NCBI GenBank assembly: GCA_022825895.1 | Contig: JAJDVX010000001.1 | Coordinates: 1-64,000, forward strand | Origin: Chloroflexota bacterium | GTDB lineage: Bacteria; Chloroflexota; UBA11872 | Direction of reading: 5' to 3' | Length of the DNA: 64,000 nucleotides | Part shown: piece after piece, positions 1-8,044 of the stretch | Position numbering within the stretch: position 1 is the first letter of the stretch | Layout: every line of letters begins with the position of its first letter | Translations under genes and position numbers: made by a program | The notes under the pieces: generated by a model | Databases searched by the model: none | What the model was told of the DNA's origin: nothing | The model's input: only the letters and a program-made list of their open reading frames with translations

Positions 1-137
1 CGCTCACCAGCCGCCGGCCGGCCTCCACCGCGGGACGGCTCTTGCTCCCTCGCCCCGTGGGAGAGGGTTGGGGTGAGGGTCTTCCGGGCACCCAGTCCTG
101 GGCTACGCAAAAGCCGCTCACCAGCCGCCGGCCGGCC
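1..137. repeat. 23-bp direct repeat, copies at 1-23 and 115-137
   Basis: Positions 1-23 and 115-137 are identical (both start CGCTCACCAGCCGCC), 114 bp apart. The spacer contains an intergenic-type motif. The window starts exactly at the first copy, so further copies may lie to the left. The nature of the repeat is unknown. Confidence 0.7.
43..80. repeat. intergenic repeat motif, first copy
   Basis: The 15-mer at 43-57 (TGCTCCCTCGCCCCG) recurs exactly at 1832-1846 in the next large intergenic gap. Here it continues into a small dyad, CCCTC (47-51) with GAGGG (63-67), and then a G-rich tail. Short dyads of this look are common as dispersed intergenic repeats; assignment to a named family was not possible. 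Confidence 0.5.
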
Positions 138-483
138 ACCGCCAGCCCGACCAACCCGCGCCGAAGCCGGGCCATCATGTGAGGTTCGGCGCCGCGTTCG
201 TCGCCGGACGCGCCACGCGGAGACGACGCCCCGTTGTCGGAGCCGTTCCCGCGCGTCGATCTCGCGTTGCATCCAGCATGGGCGACCTCCCCGGCCGCCC
301 GCCGGATCTGAACATCTCGTCACCGAGATGCCCGCGAGTATGCGCCCACCTTCACAACCCCGTCCAGCCCGCCCCCACAACCCCCCGTGCATCTCCACGT
401 CCCCTGGTCCCCGCCCCCTGCTTGCTCACATATCTACTCGTACGCCGACGCCTCGCTCCGCCGGTCACAGGCCGCGGTAACCG

Positions 484-1053
484 TCATCGACGTCGTCGCA
501 GGGTCCACCTCCGCGCCCACCCCAGCACCACAACCGCCGCCACCGACGTCGTACCCGCCAGGAAATTGAACAACATGTCGATTGGGTCGAACACGCGATT
601 CGGCAGAAACCACTGGATGCTCTCGTCCACCACGCCGAGTGCCGCGGTCAATGCGACGGCCACCACTGGAGGAACGGGAACGCGCCGCCCCTGGCTTACC
701 CGTTCGGCCAGCGCCTCGTGAATGAACACCCCCAACACCCCGTATTCCATCAGGTGCGTGCGCTCCGCCGGACCCACAGTCGTGCGCAGGAACAGCAGCA
801 GGTAGACGAATGTGACGCCCAGCAGAACTGCGACCTCCGCCCCCCGGGGCCGCAGCCTGATGCCCGACGTGAAGATCGTTGCCCCCAGCAGGAACATGGC
901 AAACATGACCAGGCTCGAGGCTTCCAGCAGCTCGAACTCGCGCAGCACCTCGGCCAGCGTGCCCGCCAGCCCCAGCGTCGCGTAAATCGCCACCACCACG
1001 GCGCCGCTCCAAAGCCACAGCCGCCGCTCTCGCGATGATGAAAACAAGTCCAT
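484..1053 (-). CDS. VanZ-like membrane protein (second of tandem pair)
   Basis: A 189-residue multi-pass membrane protein of the VanZ-like family. Hydrophobic segments lie near residues 15-35, 45-65 and 75-95 with more in the C-terminal half. The family signature is in the second half: a His-Leu-x-Glu-Tyr-Gly stretch followed by Asp-Glu-x-Ile-Gln-Trp-Phe-Leu-Pro. The ATG lies 3 nt after the stop of the upstream paralogue, so the two are almost certainly co-transcribed. The pair shares the start (RERRLWLW), the QGRRVP loop and the C-terminal motif, so it is a tandem duplication. VanZ itself gives low-level teicoplanin resistance, but most family members have no known role, so no resistance function is claimed. 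Confidence 0.85.
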   Translation of the reverse strand: MDLFSSSRERRLWLWSGAVVVAIYATLGLAGTLAEVLREFELLEASSLVMFAMFLLGATIFTSGIRLRPRGAEVAVLLGVTFVYLLLFLRTTVGPAERTHLMEYGVLGVFIHEALAERVSQGRRVPVPPVVAVALTAALGVVDESIQWFLPNRVFDPIDMLFNFLAGTTSVAAVVVLGWARRWTLRRRR

Positions 1054-1056
1054 CGC

Positions 1057-1629
1057 CTACCCGCCGCCCCTGGCCCGACTCGTCCGCCGCCGCGCCCACG
1101 CCAGCGCCATCACCGCCCCAATCGCCATCGTCCCCGCCAGCAGGTTGAATAGGATGTCCTGCGGGTCGAAGACCCGATCCGGCAGAAACCACTGGATGCC
1201 CTCGTCAATCACGCCCAGCGCCGCCGTCAGCAACGCGGCAATCACCGGAGGCAGCGGAACTCGTCGACCCTGTCGAGCCCGTTCCGAGAGCGCCTCGTAA
1301 ATGAACACGCCCAGCACCCCGTACTCGATCAGGTGCGAGCGCTCCTCCAGGATCGCCATTCGTGTGAACACCATCAGGTACGCGGCCACGATCCCCATCG
1401 CCACGGCGATCTCGACCCTGCCGATCCGAACCTTGACCCCTTGCGTCACGATCGTGGCGCCCACCAGGAACATACCGAGCAGAAAGAACACGGCGGCGTC
1501 CAGAAAACCATGCTCCCGCAGCCACTCCGCCAGCGTTCCCGTCAACCCCAGCGTCGAGTAAATCGCCACCGCCACCGCCAGCGTCCACAACCACAGCCGC
1601 CGCTCCCGCCTCGACGAAAACAGTCGCAT
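1057..1629 (-). CDS. VanZ-like membrane protein (first of tandem pair)
   Basis: A 190-residue paralogue of the protein encoded just downstream, with the same layout: basic N-terminus, several hydrophobic helices, a His-Leu-Ile-Glu-Tyr-Gly motif and a Gly-Val-Ile-Asp-Glu-Gly-Ile-Gln-Trp motif. The reading frame stays open further upstream, but the ATG at 1629 was chosen. It gives the same N-terminus as the paralogue (MRLFSSRRERR against MDLFSSSRERR) and has GGAG about 9 nt before it. It is the first gene of a two-gene unit and diverges from the dapF promoter region. Family known, function unknown; the cell-envelope location is inferred from hydrophobicity. Confidence 0.85.
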   Translation of the reverse strand: MRLFSSRRERRLWLWTLAVAVAIYSTLGLTGTLAEWLREHGFLDAAVFFLLGMFLVGATIVTQGVKVRIGRVEIAVAMGIVAAYLMVFTRMAILEERSHLIEYGVLGVFIYEALSERARQGRRVPLPPVIAALLTAALGVIDEGIQWFLPDRVFDPQDILFNLLAGTMAIGAVMALAWARRRTSRARGGG

Positions 1630-1721
1630 GGCATAACTCCACGCCGGCCGCCCTCGGCAGCCGCGTTCAAGATGGACCGGTCCCGCCGGCAGCCCTCGCC
1701 GACTGCCTACGGACCCGGTCA

Positions 1722-1750
1722 TTGCGTTCTGTCTACGTTCAGTGTACAAT
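1722..1750 (+). promoter_or_regulatory. sigma70-type promoter toward dapF
   Basis: TTGCGT at 1722-1727 and TACAAT at 1745-1750 are separated by exactly 17 nt, a close match to the vegetative -35/-10 consensus in otherwise G+C-rich DNA. It would start transcription near 1757 and drive dapF-dapL-hflX and the next gene. Confidence 0.6.
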
Positions 1751-1806
1751 CGACCCGATGTCTCCGCAACCTGGATTCCGGATGCCTCCACCCCACGCCC
1801 CGTTCA

Positions 1807-1825
1807 CCCTGAGCCTGTCGAAGGG
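1807..1825. repeat. dispersed intergenic repeat (CCCTGAGCCTGTCGAAGGG)
   Basis: The 19-mer CCCTGAGCCTGTCGAAGGG has short terminal complementarity (CCCT/AGGG). From memory it matches a motif seen between genes in many unrelated bacterial genomes. It sits in the probable dapF leader and is directly followed by the 15-mer shared with position 43. Confidence 0.55.
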
Positions 1826-1886
1826 CGACGCTGCTCCCTCGCCCCGCGTCGCGATTCGCCGGCCCCAGGACGCCCCGAATGGCCTC

Positions 1887-1910
1887 AAGAGTTTTTTGGA
1901 AAAAACTCTT
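1887..1910. promoter_or_regulatory. perfect A/T-rich palindrome in dapF leader
   Basis: AAGAGTTTTTT (1887-1897), a GG loop, then AAAAAACTCTT (1900-1910): 11-bp perfect arms. It lies about 60 nt before the dapF ATG and downstream of the predicted promoter. It could be an operator, an RNA hairpin acting as attenuator, or part of a dispersed element. No T-run follows that would make it a standard terminator on its own. Confidence 0.5.
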
Positions 1911-1969
1911 ACGCGCGCAACCCCGCCACCAAGTACCCTGACCCCGCGCCCCCCAGGCCCTCCCCGTCC

Positions 1970-2830
1970 ATGACCCTCCCCTTCACCAAGATGCACGGCG
2001 CCGGCAACGACTTCGTCCTCCTCGACGGCCGCCGCAATCTCCCCTCCGACCTCGGCCCCGTCGCCCGCGCCATCGGCGACCGCCACCTGGGCGTCGGCTT
2101 CGACCAGCTCCTCGTCGTCCGCGACGGCCAGTCGCACCCCTACCACATGGAAATCTGGAACTCCGACGGCTCCCTGGCCCAGATGTGCGGCAACGGCATC
2201 CGCTGCTTCGCCAAGTGGCTCTACGACCGCGGCGAGCTCTCCGTCGGCCCCGTCACCGTCGAAACAGCCGGCGGCCCCCGCCCCATCCAGGTCAACGGCT
2301 ACGTCAACGGCGCCTTCCAGGCCGCCGTCGGCATGGGCGTCCCCGACTTCGATCCCCCCAACATCCCCATGCGCACCGACGGCCCCAACAGCCGCGCCGT
2401 CCTCCATCCCGACGGCCAGCCCCTCACCGTCACCGGCGTCTCCATGGGTAACCCCCACGCCGTCTCGTTCCAAGACTCCGTCGACGCCTTCCCCCTTGAA
2501 CACATCGGCCCCCTGGTCGAACACGACCCCGCGTTCCCCGAGCGCGTCAACTTCGAAATCGTCCAGGTCGTGGCCCCCGCCCACCTCAAGGTCCGCGTCT
2601 GGGAACGCGGCGCCGGCATCACCCTCGCCTGCGGTACCGGTGCCTCAGCCTCCGTGGCCGTCGCCGTGCTCGAGGGCCGAATCGATCCCGGTGCGGTTGA
2701 TCTGGACATGCCGGGCGGTAGGCTGCGAGTCGTTTGGGACGGTCCGGGCCACGAACTGATCCTGCGTGGACCGGCCGCCACCGTCTTCGAAGGCGCGTGG
2801 CCCACTAGCAACGCCGCGGAGGCCCTCTGA
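1970..2830 (+). CDS. dapF: diaminopimelate epimerase
   Basis: Converts LL- to meso-diaminopimelate in lysine and peptidoglycan synthesis, in the cytoplasm. The 286-residue product has both catalytic cysteines in their family contexts: Cys73 in QMCGNGIRCF and Cys221 in LACGTGASAS, matching the two-cysteine racemisation mechanism. Length is normal for DapF. The ATG at 1970 was chosen because MTLPFTKMHGAGNDF is the usual N-terminus; the frame extends upstream only through repeat-rich leader. The stop is 1 nt before the GTG of dapL, so the two consecutive pathway steps are co-translated. Transcription probably starts from the promoter near 1722-1750. Confidence 0.96.
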   Translation: MTLPFTKMHGAGNDFVLLDGRRNLPSDLGPVARAIGDRHLGVGFDQLLVVRDGQSHPYHMEIWNSDGSLAQMCGNGIRCFAKWLYDRGELSVGPVTVETAGGPRPIQVNGYVNGAFQAAVGMGVPDFDPPNIPMRTDGPNSRAVLHPDGQPLTVTGVSMGNPHAVSFQDSVDAFPLEHIGPLVEHDPAFPERVNFEIVQVVAPAHLKVRVWERGAGITLACGTGASASVAVAVLEGRIDPGAVDLDMPGGRLRVVWDGPGHELILRGPAATVFEGAWPTSNAAEAL

Positions 2831-2831
2831 C

Positions 2832-3998
2832 GTGAGCATCCAGTTCGCCGACCGTATCTCCAACCTTCCGCCCTACCTCTTTGCCGAGCTCGACAAGCTC
2901 CGCGACGCCAAGCGCGCCGAGGGCGTCGACGTCATCAGCCTCGGTATCGGCGACCCGGATCTCCCCACTCCCGAGCCCATCCTCGACGCCCTGAACCGCG
3001 CCGCCCGTGATCCGGTCAACCACCGCTACCCCGAGTACTACGGTCTGGACGAACTCCGCGAAGCCATCGCCGCCTGGTACGCCCGCCGCTTCCAGGTTGA
3101 CCTGGATCCCGCCACCGAGATCGTCCCCCTCATCGGCTCCAAGGAAGGCATCGCCCACCTCCCGCTGGCCCTCGTAAACCCCGGCGACACCGTCTTGATG
3201 ACTGACCCCGGCTACCCCGTCTACGCCATCGGCACCATGCTGGCCGGCGGCGTCTCCCACTCACTGCCCCTCACCTCCGAACGCGGCTGGATCCCTGACC
3301 TGAACGATGTGCCCGCCGCCGCGCTCGCCAACGCCCGCCTGCTCTGGCTCTGCTACCCCGGCAACCCCACCGCGGCCGTCGCCCCCTTCGAGTTCTTCGA
3401 GGAAGCCGTCGAGTTCGCCCGCGCCAACAACGTCGTCCTGGCCCAGGACGCCGCCTACTCCGAGGTCGTCTTCGACGGCTACCGTTGCCGCAGCATCCTC
3501 GAGATCCCCGAAGCCCGCGACGTCGCCGTCGAATTCCACTCCCTCTCCAAGACCTACAACATGACCGGCTGGCGCATCGGCTGGATGGCCGGCAACGCCG
3601 AGGTGGTCGAAGCCTTGGGGCGCGTCAAGACCAACGTCGACTCCGGCATCTTCCAGGCCGTCCAGCACGCCGGCATCGCGGCCCTGGATGTCGACCAGGA
3701 CTGGATTGATTCTCGCAACGCCCACCTCCAGGATCGGCGCGACCGTGTCGTTAGCGCACTGCGCGATGTGGGCGTGGCGCCGGAAGTCCCCAAGGCCAGC
3801 CTTTACCTCTGGAGTCCCACCCCCGGCGGCATGTCCTCCGTCGAATTTGCGACACGCCTGATCGACGAGGTTGGCGTCATCGTGACTCCGGGCGTCGGCT
3901 TCGGGACCTACGGCGAGGGCCACTTCCGAATCTCGCTCACCACTCCTGACGACCGGCTCGACGAAGCCCTGGAGCGAATTGCCACTGTCAACTTCTAA
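2832..3998 (+). CDS. dapL: LL-diaminopimelate aminotransferase
   Basis: PLP enzyme of the class I/II aminotransferase fold that makes LL-diaminopimelate directly from tetrahydrodipicolinate and glutamate, the short route used by Chloroflexota, Cyanobacteria, Chlamydiae and some others. The GTG at 2832 gives a 388-residue protein beginning VSIQFADRISNLPPYLFAEL. Lys240 in HSLSKTYNMTGWRIGW is the expected PLP-binding lysine. The substrate-side motif GIGDPDLPTP lies near the N-terminus. The gene begins 1 nt after the dapF stop and runs 20 nt into hflX. Adjacency to dapF strongly favours DapL over a general aspartate aminotransferase. Confidence 0.9.
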   Translation: MSIQFADRISNLPPYLFAELDKLRDAKRAEGVDVISLGIGDPDLPTPEPILDALNRAARDPVNHRYPEYYGLDELREAIAAWYARRFQVDLDPATEIVPLIGSKEGIAHLPLALVNPGDTVLMTDPGYPVYAIGTMLAGGVSHSLPLTSERGWIPDLNDVPAAALANARLLWLCYPGNPTAAVAPFEFFEEAVEFARANNVVLAQDAAYSEVVFDGYRCRSILEIPEARDVAVEFHSLSKTYNMTGWRIGWMAGNAEVVEALGRVKTNVDSGIFQAVQHAGIAALDVDQDWIDSRNAHLQDRRDRVVSALRDVGVAPEVPKASLYLWSPTPGGMSSVEFATRLIDEVGVIVTPGVGFGTYGEGHFRISLTTPDDRLDEALERIATVNF

Positions 3999-5310
3999 CG
4001 GCCGTCCCAAGACGGGACCGTCCGATACGGATGTCTCCGGTCGGCTCCTCGATGCGCGTCCCGAGCGAGCCTTTCTCGTCGGCCTCGAAGGTCTGCCGGA
4101 ACTCGGCGACTGGCCCGCCGACGCGTCCCTCGACGAACTCGCCCAACTCGTCGAAACCGCCGGAGCCGAAGTCGTCGGCCGCACCCTCCTCCGCATCCGT
4201 CGCCCCGTCGCCGCCACCCTCATGGGCACCGGCCAGCTCGAAGACGCAATCACTCTTGCCCGGGCCCACGACGCCGATGTCCTCATGATCGACGCCGACC
4301 TCAAGCCCCGCCAGCAGCGCAACCTCGAGAATGCCTACAAAGGCAAAGTTCTCGACCGCACCGGCGTGATCCTCGACATCTTCGCCGCCCGCGCCCGCAC
4401 CGTTGAAGGGCATCTCCAGGTGGAACGCGCCCAGCTGGAGTATCTCCTGCCCCGGCTCTCGGAACTCTGGGTCCAGTTTTCGCGACAGCGCGGCGGTGTC
4501 GGACCCTTCCGCGGTCCCGGCGAAACCCAGATCGAAACCGACCGCCGCCTCTATCGCGGCCGCATGGCCATGCTGGACAAGCGGCTGGACGCTGTACGCG
4601 CTCGCCGCGCCAGGGGCCGCGCCCGTCGCCGCGAGTCCGGATTCCTCACCGCCGCCCTGGTCGGCTACACCAACGCTGGCAAGAGCAGCCTCCTCAACGC
4701 CCTCACCGGCGCCGGCGTCTTCACCGAAGACCGGCTCTTCGCCACGCTGGACCCAACCACCCGCAGCGTCGACCTGCCGGATGGCGGCGCAATCCTGGTC
4801 TCCGACACAGTCGGATTCATCCAGCGCCTGCCTACCCGCCTGGTCCAGGCCTTCCGTGGAACGCTGGAGGAGGCGCTCGAGGCCGACGTCCTGATTCACG
4901 TCGTCGACTTGGCGAATCCCGCCGTCGAACGCCAGGTGGAGGTCGTCCACGACACCCTGCGCGATATCGGCGCCGGCCGCCGTCCGATCGTCACGGCCCT
5001 CAACAAGGTCGATATCGCCCCCGCGCCCGACCTTGCCGAGTACCCCAACGCAGTGGCCGTCTCCGCAACGACTGGCGAGGGAATCCAGAATTTACTCCGG
5101 CGGCTGGCCGACATTCACCGGGTCAGCACCGTCGACATCGAAGTCGAGATCCCCTATGACGACAGCCGTCTGGTAGCCCTCTTCCACGAACACGGCAGTG
5201 TCGAAGAAGAGTCCTTCGGCCAATCCGGAACACGATTGCGCGGCGCTGTGCCGTCTGCCCTGGCCGGCCGCTTTGACGCCTACCGCGTGGAACCGGCGGC
5301 CTCCCGGTGA
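3979..5310 (+). CDS. hflX: ribosome-associated GTPase HflX
   Basis: HflX binds the 50S subunit and splits or rescues stalled ribosomes under stress. The 443-residue protein has the N-terminal HflX domain (about 40-220, including GGVGPFRGPGETQ) and a G domain with G1 GYTNAGKSS (229-237), G3 DTVGF (276-280) and G4 NKVD (342-345), plus a short C-terminal region. The assigned TTG start overlaps dapL by 20 nt. Conserved family sequence only begins around RAFLVGLEG, so a later start is possible, but no better one is visible. Its 3' end overlaps the next GTG by 4 nt (GTGA). Confidence 0.93.
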   Translation: MPLSTSNGRPKTGPSDTDVSGRLLDARPERAFLVGLEGLPELGDWPADASLDELAQLVETAGAEVVGRTLLRIRRPVAATLMGTGQLEDAITLARAHDADVLMIDADLKPRQQRNLENAYKGKVLDRTGVILDIFAARARTVEGHLQVERAQLEYLLPRLSELWVQFSRQRGGVGPFRGPGETQIETDRRLYRGRMAMLDKRLDAVRARRARGRARRRESGFLTAALVGYTNAGKSSLLNALTGAGVFTEDRLFATLDPTTRSVDLPDGGAILVSDTVGFIQRLPTRLVQAFRGTLEEALEADVLIHVVDLANPAVERQVEVVHDTLRDIGAGRRPIVTALNKVDIAPAPDLAEYPNAVAVSATTGEGIQNLLRRLADIHRVSTVDIEVEIPYDDSRLVALFHEHGSVEEESFGQSGTRLRGAVPSALAGRFDAYRVEPAASR

Positions 5311-6623
5311 CCGGGCAGCTGCAAGTCGGCTTCGCGGGCCGAGACATTACCCCACCGCCCGGCATTGACCTCAGCGGCTTCGGCTTCCGCTTCGGCGCAA
5401 GCCTTGGCTCCCTTGAGCCGCTTGAAGTCGGCGCATGTGCCGTCACCGACGGCGACCGGATCTTGCTACTTCTGAGCTTCGACCTGATCGGTCTGACCAT
5501 TGAGCACCAGGCCGACCTCCGTGTCCGCATAGAGACTGAGACCGGTGTTCCCGGCGCTAACCAGATGTGGACCTGCACCCACACCCACGGCGGTCCCGAA
5601 ACCGGCGTGCTCCCCAGCATGGGTGAGAAAGATCCCGACTATCTGGCGTCCGTCGAGGAAGCGGCGGTTGCCGCGGCCGTTTCCGCGCTGGACGGCGTGA
5701 CCGCGGCGGATCTGTGGCTGGCCCGCGGCGAGTCCTACGTGGGGGCCAACCGACGCTCCGCCACTTTCCGTCCCGGCGGTCCCGAGGACGGTCACATCGA
5801 CGACATCGACGCGACTGTCGTGGTGGCCGAGTTCCGAGACCCAGACGGCAGTCCAATCGTCACCCTCGTCAACTACAGCTGCCACCCCACCGGTTCACGC
5901 GAGAGCGTCAGCTCCTCCGACTACCCCGGCCACATGCGGCGCACCGTCAGCGCGGCGACCAGCGCGCCGTGTCTCTACGTCAACGGCGCCGGCGGTGACG
6001 TCAATCAGCGCTTCGACGGCGCCGGCTACCGCAGCGTCTCCAACGCCCGCCACCACGGCGTCGCACTTGGCCGCACCGTCCTTGACCTGCGATCGGAGAT
6101 GCGGCCCTCGACAACCACTCACACCGCTTCCGCGTCAACACCGGCCGACCTCCACTACGCCGAACCAATCAGCCAAGCCGAAGCCCGCCGAATCCTCGCC
6201 GAAGGTCAGCGCGCCTTGGAGGCGACGACCGGAACCGCCCAACGCCTGCGCATCCAGTCGCATCAGGTCGACTTCGCCCGACTCGTCCTCGACTGGACTC
6301 CAACGAATGGGCCCGACCTCACCGTCGACATCCAGGCGCTACGCATGGGCGACCTCGCGCTGGTCGCTATTCCCTCCGAGTTCTTCTCGGCCGACGGCCG
6401 CGCGCTTCGCGCCGAATCTCGGTCGCCCGAACTCATGATCGCTGGCTGGAGCAACGGCCTCGTCGGCTACACGCCCACGCGCCGCGCCATGGCCACCGGC
6501 GGCTACGAAGTCGACGACGCCCATCGCTGGTACGGGCATCACGCCGCCTGGGATCCCGTGAGCGGCGACAACCTTCGCGCGGCAGCGCTGAAGTCAATAG
6601 GCAAGCTCTACGCCGACGGCTAA
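5307..6623 (+). CDS. neutral ceramidase-like hydrolase
   Basis: A 438-residue protein of the neutral/alkaline ceramidase N-terminal-domain family. It starts with GFAGRDITPPPGIDLSGFG and has the zinc-site motif CTHTHGGPETG near residue 90 and NYSCHPTG near residue 190. Classical neutral ceramidases are secreted and about 650-700 residues with an extra C-terminal domain. This one has no signal peptide and no C-terminal domain, so the true substrate is uncertain; an amide or ester hydrolase acting inside the cell is more likely. It starts at GTG in a 4-nt overlap with hflX, suggesting translational coupling although no functional link is obvious. It converges on the zinc-ribbon gene with overlapping stops. 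Confidence 0.75.
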   Translation: MTGQLQVGFAGRDITPPPGIDLSGFGFRFGASLGSLEPLEVGACAVTDGDRILLLLSFDLIGLTIEHQADLRVRIETETGVPGANQMWTCTHTHGGPETGVLPSMGEKDPDYLASVEEAAVAAAVSALDGVTAADLWLARGESYVGANRRSATFRPGGPEDGHIDDIDATVVVAEFRDPDGSPIVTLVNYSCHPTGSRESVSSSDYPGHMRRTVSAATSAPCLYVNGAGGDVNQRFDGAGYRSVSNARHHGVALGRTVLDLRSEMRPSTTTHTASASTPADLHYAEPISQAEARRILAEGQRALEATTGTAQRLRIQSHQVDFARLVLDWTPTNGPDLTVDIQALRMGDLALVAIPSEFFSADGRALRAESRSPELMIAGWSNGLVGYTPTRRAMATGGYEVDDAHRWYGHHAAWDPVSGDNLRAAALKSIGKLYADG

Positions 6624-6976
6624 TTGACGCTCTGCACCCGCCGCAGCCACGCAACCAGCGCGGTAGCCAAACAACCCACCAACCAGACCGCAATGGCGGG
6701 AACCACCCACGGCCCGCTGATCACCGCTCCCCAGGCACTCAAGACCACCACCCCAAGCGCGGCGCCAACAAGCGCCGTAAGCAGAAACACCAGCGAACGA
6801 AGGGCCCGCGCCTGCATCCACGCGCGCCGCGCCGGACGCTCCGCGCCGCACGCCCGGCACACCTGCCAACCTCGCGCGTTGGTCCGGTGGCACACGCGGC
6901 ACAACCAGATCGTCCCAGGCAAGACCTGGGTTGTCGTGCTCAGACCGCTCGCGTGGCTGTGACGGTCGGTGGTCAT
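6620..6976 (-). CDS. zinc-ribbon plus two-helix membrane protein
   Basis: A 118-residue protein, not assignable to a named family. Near residues 26-44 it has CRVCHRTNARGWQVCRACG, a CxxC-x11-CxxC zinc ribbon. Two hydrophobic segments follow (about 60-83 and 88-110), so the ribbon probably sits on one face of the membrane. The start codon overlaps the stop of the tyrosine recombinase as ATGA (6976-6973), so its translation depends on recombinase translation. Its own stop overlaps the stop of the convergent ceramidase-like gene. A role as partner or membrane tether of the recombinase is possible but is only suggested by the coupling. Confidence 0.65.
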   Translation of the reverse strand: MTTDRHSHASGLSTTTQVLPGTIWLCRVCHRTNARGWQVCRACGAERPARRAWMQARALRSLVFLLTALVGAALGVVVLSAWGAVISGPWVVPAIAVWLVGCLATALVAWLRRVQSVN

Positions 6977-7989
6977 CGCGCGTGAGCTCGATCCGTCGGC
7001 GGGCGACCCTTCCGAGCCGTCGCCGCGGCCTCTTCCACGGTCGGACTGTAACGATCGAACGCCTCGCGCAGCTTGGCGGTTTCGTAGTGCGCGTAGATTC
7101 GCTTGGTCGTATCCGGCGAGGCGTGCCCCAGGATGTCCTGAACCTCCGACAGATTGGCCCCTCGGTTCAACAGCGAAGTGGCCTTCAAGTGTCGGAAGTC
7201 ATGCGTCGTGGCTGGAACTCCGACAGCCGCGGCATAGGTCTTCACGATCTTCCAGATCGATTGCGGCGACAGGCGCAGCAGCTCGCCTGCGCGGCCGGGG
7301 TGCTTCGGCTTTCCGTGATGACGAATGAACAACGGCGCAAACGCGTCGTGCCGGGCCTTTACGTAGGCGCGAATCGCCTCACGCGTGTCATCGTCAAAAA
7401 AGACCACCCGCTCCCGGTCGCCCTTTCCCGTGATCAGAGCCTGCTGCGCCCACCCGTCGTCCACATCTCTCCGGTCAAGCCGGGCCGCCTCACGCCGCCG
7501 CATGCCTGTGGTAAACAGCAGGAGCAACAAGGCTCGGTCCCGATAGACCCGTAGCCGGGCATCTTTCGAAGCTGAGTCGGCAATCAATCCCAGCAATTCG
7601 TTCTTGACATAATCGACAATCAGCGCCAGTCCGTCCTCAACCCGTGGCGTCCGATACCCGGGCTTGTCGCGAACTGCCCGCAATCGCTCAACCGCACGTT
7701 CGAGTTCCACGCCATCCAGTGCGCCGGAGCGCAGGCAATGCCTCAGGAACGCCCGAACCGCTGCCAGGTAGGTCGAAATCGTGGCCTGGCGCTCGCGTCC
7801 AAACTCATCCACCAATTCAAGGTAGAACCGCTCGAGGACGCCGTCGTCCAACTCGGCCAGCAACGTCTCGGTTCCGCGCCAGGCCAGGAAACGCCGCAAC
7901 CCCGTCCCATATGTCGCCCTTGTGCTCGGGGACTTGGCACGCATGGCGCCCAAGAAGTCCGCCGTGGCGGTTTGCAGGGTCGCGCTCAT
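6973..7989 (-). CDS. tyrosine recombinase (XerC/D-type integrase)
   Basis: A 338-residue site-specific recombinase with an N-terminal SAM-like core-binding domain (about 8-105, SPSTRATYGTGLRRFLAWR) and a C-terminal catalytic domain. All catalytic residues are visible: Arg164 in TTGMRRREA, Lys189 in ITGKGDRE, His263/Arg266 in HDFRHL, His289 in LGHAS and nucleophile Tyr299 in RIYAHY. ATG 7989 was preferred to an upstream TTG. It is unlikely to be chromosomal XerC/D because it stands beside a 1.3-kb non-coding stretch with repeats and a broken gene and carries a coupled zinc-ribbon gene. It may be an integrase left by an integrated element; no attachment site could be proven. Confidence 0.9.
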   Translation of the reverse strand: MSATLQTATADFLGAMRAKSPSTRATYGTGLRRFLAWRGTETLLAELDDGVLERFYLELVDEFGRERQATISTYLAAVRAFLRHCLRSGALDGVELERAVERLRAVRDKPGYRTPRVEDGLALIVDYVKNELLGLIADSASKDARLRVYRDRALLLLLFTTGMRRREAARLDRRDVDDGWAQQALITGKGDRERVVFFDDDTREAIRAYVKARHDAFAPLFIRHHGKPKHPGRAGELLRLSPQSIWKIVKTYAAAVGVPATTHDFRHLKATSLLNRGANLSEVQDILGHASPDTTKRIYAHYETAKLREAFDRYSPTVEEAAATARKGRPPTDRAHAR

Positions 7990-8026
7990 GGGCTCCAATC
8001 CAGAATCACGAATGCACTAACGGTAC

Positions 8027-8044
8027 TCCCACGACACAGTGGGA
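8027..8044. promoter_or_regulatory. inverted repeat upstream of recombinase
   Basis: TCCCAC (8027-8032) and GTGGGA (8039-8044) form a 6-bp dyad with a 6-nt spacer, 38-55 bp upstream of the recombinase ATG at 7989. The position suits an operator or recombination core site, but arms this short can occur by chance. Confidence 0.3.

Larger units (their letters stand above)
1..483. other. intergenic region with short repeats, no supported gene
   Basis: No reading frame here has a believable protein; the frames that stay open are arginine/proline-rich products of high G+C. The stretch holds a 23-bp direct repeat and a dyad-containing motif, both listed separately. It lies downstream of the second VanZ-like gene, which is read toward it, and no promoter or T-tract terminator was recognised. 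Confidence 0.6.
1630..1969. other. intergenic region and probable dapF leader
   Basis: This 340-bp gap separates the divergent VanZ-like pair and dapF. It contains a good promoter reading toward dapF (1722-1750), two dispersed-repeat-like motifs (1807-1825 and 1832-1846) and a perfect A/T-rich palindrome (1887-1910). If the promoter is used, the dapF mRNA has an untranslated leader of about 210 nt. An open frame through the gap has no protein-like character. Confidence 0.6.

Noticed and set aside
73-721. Long open frames on the plus strand at the left edge
   Set aside because: Arg/Pro/Ser-rich products without domains; they arise from high G+C and run across the opposite-strand VanZ-like gene.
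484-1629. VanZ-like pair as teicoplanin resistance genes
   Set aside because: Family membership alone does not imply resistance; no other van genes are present.
1739-2584. 281-codon frame antisense to dapF, rich in Gly/Val/Asp
   Set aside because: Mirrors the codon third-position bias of dapF, whose catalytic cysteines and length leave no doubt.
3261-4322. 353-codon antisense frame across dapL and hflX
   Set aside because: Opposite strand of two well-supported genes; no motif of its own.
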